A stretch of DNA of 64,000 bases, from the NCBI GenBank assembly GCA_903632075.3, contig CAHIKZ030001813.1, forward strand, positions 5,650,001-5,714,000, read 5' to 3'. Numbering within the stretch: position 1 is the first letter of the stretch; every line of letters begins with the position of its first letter. The notes beneath the pieces were generated by a model that was not told the origin of the DNA, made no database searches, and was given only the letters and a program-made list of their open reading frames with translations. The stretch is from Acanthosepion pharaonis (taxonomy: Eukaryota; Mollusca; Cephalopoda; Sepiida; Sepiidae). Shown one piece after another: positions 59,800 to 64,000 of the stretch. A program made the position numbers and the translations under genes.

Positions 59800-61959
59800 T
59801 AAATATTAATTTTGATACTACGCAGTCAATAGAAAGGTTATCTTAGGAAATAATAAGAGAAAAAATAACAAAAATAAATGTATGGACTGCCTGAATTAGT
59901 ATTTTTTCTTAAAAAGAAAAAAGATGTATGAAGACCAGAAATATTCGTTTTCTTATGGTTATTAAAAAGTAAAAAACTAACATGGTACTTACTCACTAAT
60001 AATAATCAATTTCAAATTAAATAACATTTTAAAAAGCTGAAATTACGTTTTTTTTTTTTTTTTTTTTTTAGTAACATTAACAAGAATGCACACCTTTTTA
60101 TTTGCATTTGACGATTTCACTTTTTTGGCCTAACCGTTGCTGATGTGTTTTCCAGCATCAAGTTTAGTTTACCCGTGAGAATATTTTTAATTTGGGGGGT
60201 GGGGGGTATACAAATTGAAAGTGCCGTCCCTCCTCCAGAGAATAGACACCTGTTTTTTTTAGTGTATGCATTCAGGTTTCAAGTTCAACTATGGAGCTTC
60301 TGTTGCAGACTTATTTCGGCAGGTTAATTTTCTCATATCATACTCCCAGGAAAATAACAGTTGAAGTTAACATTATTGAAATTCCTGTTAGTGTTATCCT
60401 AATTGACAGAAACAGTTATTTTCCTCGACCATGTGTAAAAAACTGTGGAATAATAGGAATCCTAATCCATCTTTTTAACTCCGTAGTGTTAATTTTTGAC
60501 ATTATTATTTTCTCATGACGTTACGTACGTCGTAGTGCTTGCAACTAATTTTCACTTTAGGACTATAAAGAAACTAATAAACAAACGACACATAAGAAGA
60601 TAGATCATACAGCCTAGGGACCGCAATTTTTATCTTGTACCTGGAAGACTTCAAAACATTTTGCTTTCTGGTTAAGTTAAATTAAAAATTGATTAATTTT
60701 TACAGATTTTACAACTAAACATGCTCAGACTAGAGAGAAATCCAAGTTCAAAGTTAATTATTTTTAAAATTTTAGATGACAAAAAGTGGGGATATTGAAA
60801 AAACCGAGTGTTCTACAAGAACAAGAGAAATCCATTTTCATCATGTCTGTTAAGTCGTGTTAGTCAAGTCAAGTGTTAATAAAGATGAAGATTTTTGTAA
60901 ACATTAGCAACATTATAATACGCACTTCGATTATTGTAAAAATAGTGGACAAATTGAATTTTTTTAGTGTTTTGGACTCTTTGAGATTGCTAGTTTAAAA
61001 AGTAAAATTTACCTCGTATCTTGGATGTAGTGTCTGGAATTTAGGAATATGTATTTTTTAAAGTCAATTTGTACAGACAATATTTCCAACAACAGCAACG
61101 AAGATTAATTGTACTGAATGACATCCAAGCGAGTTGGAATGTCAACAAATATAAAGGTAAAAAGAAAAATACAGAAAATAAAATGTCTCTCGTTTTCTCT
61201 TTTAACTGAAAGAAAAAAAATGTTAAGTGTATCCTGACAATTTTGCGATAAATTTAATTTCCACACTGAAAGAAAGAAAAACCTTTTGCAAAATCAAAGA
61301 TAAACAAACAACATTGTCGGTTAAAAATGGTTTTTATTTTATTTATTTTGTATATTGCCGTTTATTTGTTTCTTTTTGCTGACATAATCAACTGAACATT
61401 AATTAATTTTTTATTTGTTTCTCTACTGTTGTTGAAAAAGAAAAATCAACAATCTTCTTATTTATTTCAATTTGTAGTTGTGAAGTGAAAGTGAATTATC
61501 TCCTTTAACTCCCAAAGAAAGAATTAAAAATGCAACAGGTTCGTTAATTTCTGTTATAAAATTGTCTCTAGTTTTACTGAACTCACGCTAAACCTCATGA
61601 TTCTGAGTTTGGAAATGCTCGAGATTCGTTGTTGTTGCTCGATCCTCAGCGACAAAGAGAAATAAATATATGAAATAAGATAAAATACAAGGAAAATAAT
61701 GGCCTAAATAAATAAAAAATAATCAATGCGTATGGTTGATTAAGGTTCAAAAACAAAAGAAAATAAGGTTCATTGTGAAGTGACGAACAATATGTTGTGC
61801 CCGTTGTTGACAAAACATATTTTAAATTTTATAGCAGAACCAACTATCAGAAAATTTACAGACTCGATCTATATAGGCATGTAGTCTAGTCTATATAATA
61901 TGAAGTTGCATCTTAATAGACGTGAATATTACTCAGTTTCTTTATAAATGACTTGCATC
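59800..61959. other. Gene-free stretch between the two exon-like segments
   Basis: A+T rich with a G run at 60196-60207. No repeat copy was recognised here, in contrast to the rest of the window. It could hold 5' untranslated exons of ARMC9 or of the 59.6-kb segment, but no boundary can be supported. Confidence 0.35.
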
Positions 61960-62050
61960 TTTACAGCATGAGCAACCTGCTACGGCTGCCATGGTAGCAG
62001 TGGACGGAACCGGATATTAATAAATAGTTTACATCACGTGACTGAAAATG
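61960..62050 (+). promoter_or_regulatory. Promoter-like CpG patch upstream of the 62048 start codon
   Basis: This short G+C-richer island in very A+T-rich DNA contains a CACGTG E-box in TCACGTGA context (62035-62042). It also has CCGGAT/ACGGAA ETS-like cores (62004-62015), and the start context AAAATGGCG resembles a YY1 site overlapping the initiator ATG. Such sites are typical of TATA-less housekeeping promoters. Whether it also drives the minus-strand ARMC9 transcript, about 16 kb away, cannot be told. Confidence 0.4.
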
Positions 62051-62173
62051 GCGACATGTGTGTCGAGGTGGGAACCGAACTGGATTTTGTTGCCGGCTTT
62101 GGAAAGAACGTCTGTCGCTCCAGAGCTTTCTACTCCGTTTCAGATTGGAATTAAATCCGTGGAAAGTGTAAAT
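62048..62173 (+). CDS. First coding exon of an unidentified plus-strand gene
   Basis: An ATG in strong context (AAAATGGCGAC) opens a 42-codon reading frame beginning MATCVSRWEPNWILLPALER. It runs to ...GIKSVESVN and a perfect GTAAGT donor at 62174. Base composition is clearly higher in G+C than the flanks, and it contains several CpGs. No stop occurs before the donor; the frame would stop two codons into the intron, as expected for a real exon border. I do not recognise the protein. The rest of the gene would lie in or beyond 62180-64000, where I see no further exon. Confidence 0.6.
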
Positions 62174-63364
62174 GTAAGTTAGTTTGTTTTTCACTTACCA
62201 CCTTTTTTAAAAAGTTGTTGTTGATTGTCCTCCGTCACAAAAAAAATTCCACATGTCAAAACTTGTTTTTGTTTTTACAAAAAAAAAACAAACTTACTTG
62301 TTGCTCCGTTTTTGTTCTTTTTTGATACTTATCTTTTTTTATATTTTGTTTCTAATTTTAATTTAAACATTTCTGAAAAATTGAAAGCAAAGGCAATGTA
62401 ATTTCTGTAGAAATAAAAACATCTAACAAATTTCACTTTATGAAACTTTTTTTTTCTTTTAAAAATAAAATACTTTTGGATTGACAGATTGTAATAAAAA
62501 CGGGAAAATTTGAGTTAAACTCTTCTGAAACATTATTTTTAATGATCTGAATTCCATTTAAAATGACTTCTGTAAATTCAGTTTATTTAAAGTAAAGAGA
62601 TATCGAGTCAGAAAAATATGATTAATTGTCTAAAATCTTAATTCACGCGCTAAATAACACTTCTGAGACCTTGGTACTCCAAACACTTTGAACATCACCA
62701 TTTAAAATTTAATGTCCATCATAGTCATTGGCAAGAAAAAAAATCAAACAAACAAAAACCGTCGTTCATATATTTATTACCAAATTTTAACTTCGTTTAT
62801 GATTCAGTTTGATTAAGTGAAGATCACTAGTTTTTTTTTTTTTCGTGTGCGTTTTGAGACTTTGTCATACAACTTTAGTTTAGTTGAGTCTGGTCATGTT
62901 TTTTGCACATTTTTAAATTTAATTAAAAATAAAGTGCAATTCTACTTATTTTATTATATAGTGTAGAAGTCCTTGTGTATTTTAAACTATGGTAAAACTG
63001 CTAGCTTATCTGTAGATATATTTTTTTTACATTGTCTTTTATACATAGGACAGCAATTCAAGATTGAACTGGGTAGAAAGGGGTTGTCAATGGAGTTCCA
63101 ACCAACCATAGGAAGGTCAAAGGATGTTGATGATATATAGAACATTGGCTTTGTTGAGTCATTTCTATACATAGTTATCATGTTTATAGCATGTGTTCTG
63201 AATGAGAAATGATATTTTTGTAAAACATTTTTGTTTGCTTGATGCATTTTCTATGACTTTTCAACCCTTTGCTGGTTATTTAAAACTAGAAAATACTTTT
63301 TCGATTCTGAGAATTGTTTTTGAGATAATAACAATTTTAGTGATACAAGTTTTACTAATTTACA
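62174..63364. other. Probable first intron of the 62048 gene
   Basis: A+T-rich sequence after the GTAAGT donor; no further exon recognised. Confidence 0.35.
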
Positions 63365-63622
63365 TTACTGGTGGGGGTTAAAGAGGTGGATTTGTACCTT
63401 TCCCAAGGATATTTGTGTGTAAGTGAATATAATAAACCCAACAGGAATTGGTACTCAGTATTCTGATTAACAATTTTGAGTCATTATCTATTACACCACC
63501 CACACATCTAAGCTTACTGCACCTGGTCTTCCCAAGTGGTCACCCATCTAGGTACTGACCAGGTTCAACATTGCTTGTGATCATACAGGAACGAGTGTTT
63601 CAATGTGATATGACTGTAAGCC
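63365..63622 (-). mobile_element. 5S-rRNA-derived SINE, full-length copy
   Basis: Reading from 63622 leftwards: GCTTACAGTCATATCACATT, then CAAGCAATGTTGAACCTGGT, CAGTACCTAGATGGGTGACC and GGTGCAGTAAGCTT, which follow 5S rRNA along its whole ~115-nt length. The shared body follows to about 63365 (ccttgggaaaggtacaaatc). Confidence 0.85.
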
Positions 63623-63654
63623 AAAACATTTTTGCTTACATAACATAAACCAAG

Positions 63655-64000
63655 TCAGACCTTCTATATGTGTCCATTCAGGACATAGATGATCATGGCT
63701 CTCCACAACTTCCTATCTCGTTTGGCTCTTAGCAGTTTTGTCCCTTTGCTAAGGCTCCAACCCACTGTTCTGCCATCCAATCACACAAGCTCATCAATCT
63801 AGTGATTTGCTATCTTTCCCTATCTTTCTTGCCTTCATTATGCTCTGTGAATATTAAGTTTTCCAAGTCCTCCTTCTTTAATATGTCTAAGGAATTTTAT
63901 CTGTCTTTTCCTGATTTCAAAAAGTGTTCTTTCTGTTACCATTGTCTTTAAGACTTTCACACTATCCATGGAATTTTCAGTGTCCTTTTGTAGAACTACA
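63655..64000 (-). mobile_element. APE/RT-type LINE, 3' end, runs off the window
   Basis: It matches 24470-24830 and 20277-20640: 'gatcatggctctccacaact', 'ttggctcttagcagtttt', 'gaatattaagttttccaagt' and 'tgtccttttgtagaactaca'. The 5' part lies beyond 64000. Confidence 0.75.

Noticed and set aside
61961..62194. 77-codon minus-strand frame across the promoter patch.
   Set aside because: It is antisense to the plus-strand exon at 62048, and a short ATGGCAGCC... frame nearby ends after about 15 codons. There is no splice or family support.
1..64000. CRISPR arrays, operons, tRNA genes or a novel multi-gene system.
   Set aside because: The window is eukaryotic. Regular repeats are microsatellites or short tandems, tRNA-like boxes were seen only inside the 5S-type SINE, and no gene cluster is present.

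Overview
This is a eukaryotic (metazoan) genomic window. It is strongly A+T rich, has multi-kilobase introns with GT..AG borders, and is packed with decayed transposable elements and microsatellites. There are no operons or bacterial genes. The species cannot be fixed from sequence alone. A 5S-rRNA-derived SINE, Jockey-type LINEs, Tc1/mariner elements and a ciliary gene fit an invertebrate animal; a lophotrochozoan such as a mollusc is only a guess.

The main host gene is ARMC9 on the minus strand. Eleven consecutive coding exons lie between 46139 and 13168. They join in frame and encode about the first 405 residues: the N-terminal LisH-type region, a middle region with the signature [13 protein letters not shown], a coiled-coil stretch built partly from a 25-nt microexon, and the start of the armadillo-repeat part. 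The 3' part of the gene lies beyond the left edge; no further exon was recognised in 1-13167. The 5' untranslated exon(s) and promoter were not identified but must lie right of 46140.

A second host gene probably starts on the plus strand at 62048. It has a 42-codon first exon ending in a GTAAGT donor, behind a CpG-containing promoter-like patch. A third possible host segment is a minus-strand terminal-exon-like reading frame at 59582-59764. Its product is not recognised.

Most of the rest is repeats. About fourteen copies of Jockey-type non-LTR retrotransposons occur on both strands, nearly all 5'-truncated, with a shared 3' end and A tail. A second LINE group (APE/RT type, one copy with a (GAA)n tail) appears at 8-150, 20277-22050, 24441-24900 and 63655-64000. 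A third LINE relic is at 46985-47790. Tc1/mariner-superfamily elements include a Tc1-like copy with ~208-bp terminal repeats (17092-18557), a mariner relic (34470-35340) and a short element with TIRs (47849-48715). There are also a Ty3/gypsy pol relic (31640-32760), a candidate solo LTR (46331-46802), three copies of a 5S-derived SINE, a LINE-tailed SINE-like repeat interrupted by a 670-bp hAT-like insertion, and two large imperfect palindromes (10154-10468 and 43964-44303) sharing a sequence block.

I did not find a defence system, gene cluster or other clearly undescribed multi-gene system. The most unusual items are the palindromes, a 125-bp near-identical block copied into a LINE 1.2 kb away, the 5S SINE family and the unassigned exon-like segments at 59.6 and 62.1 kb.
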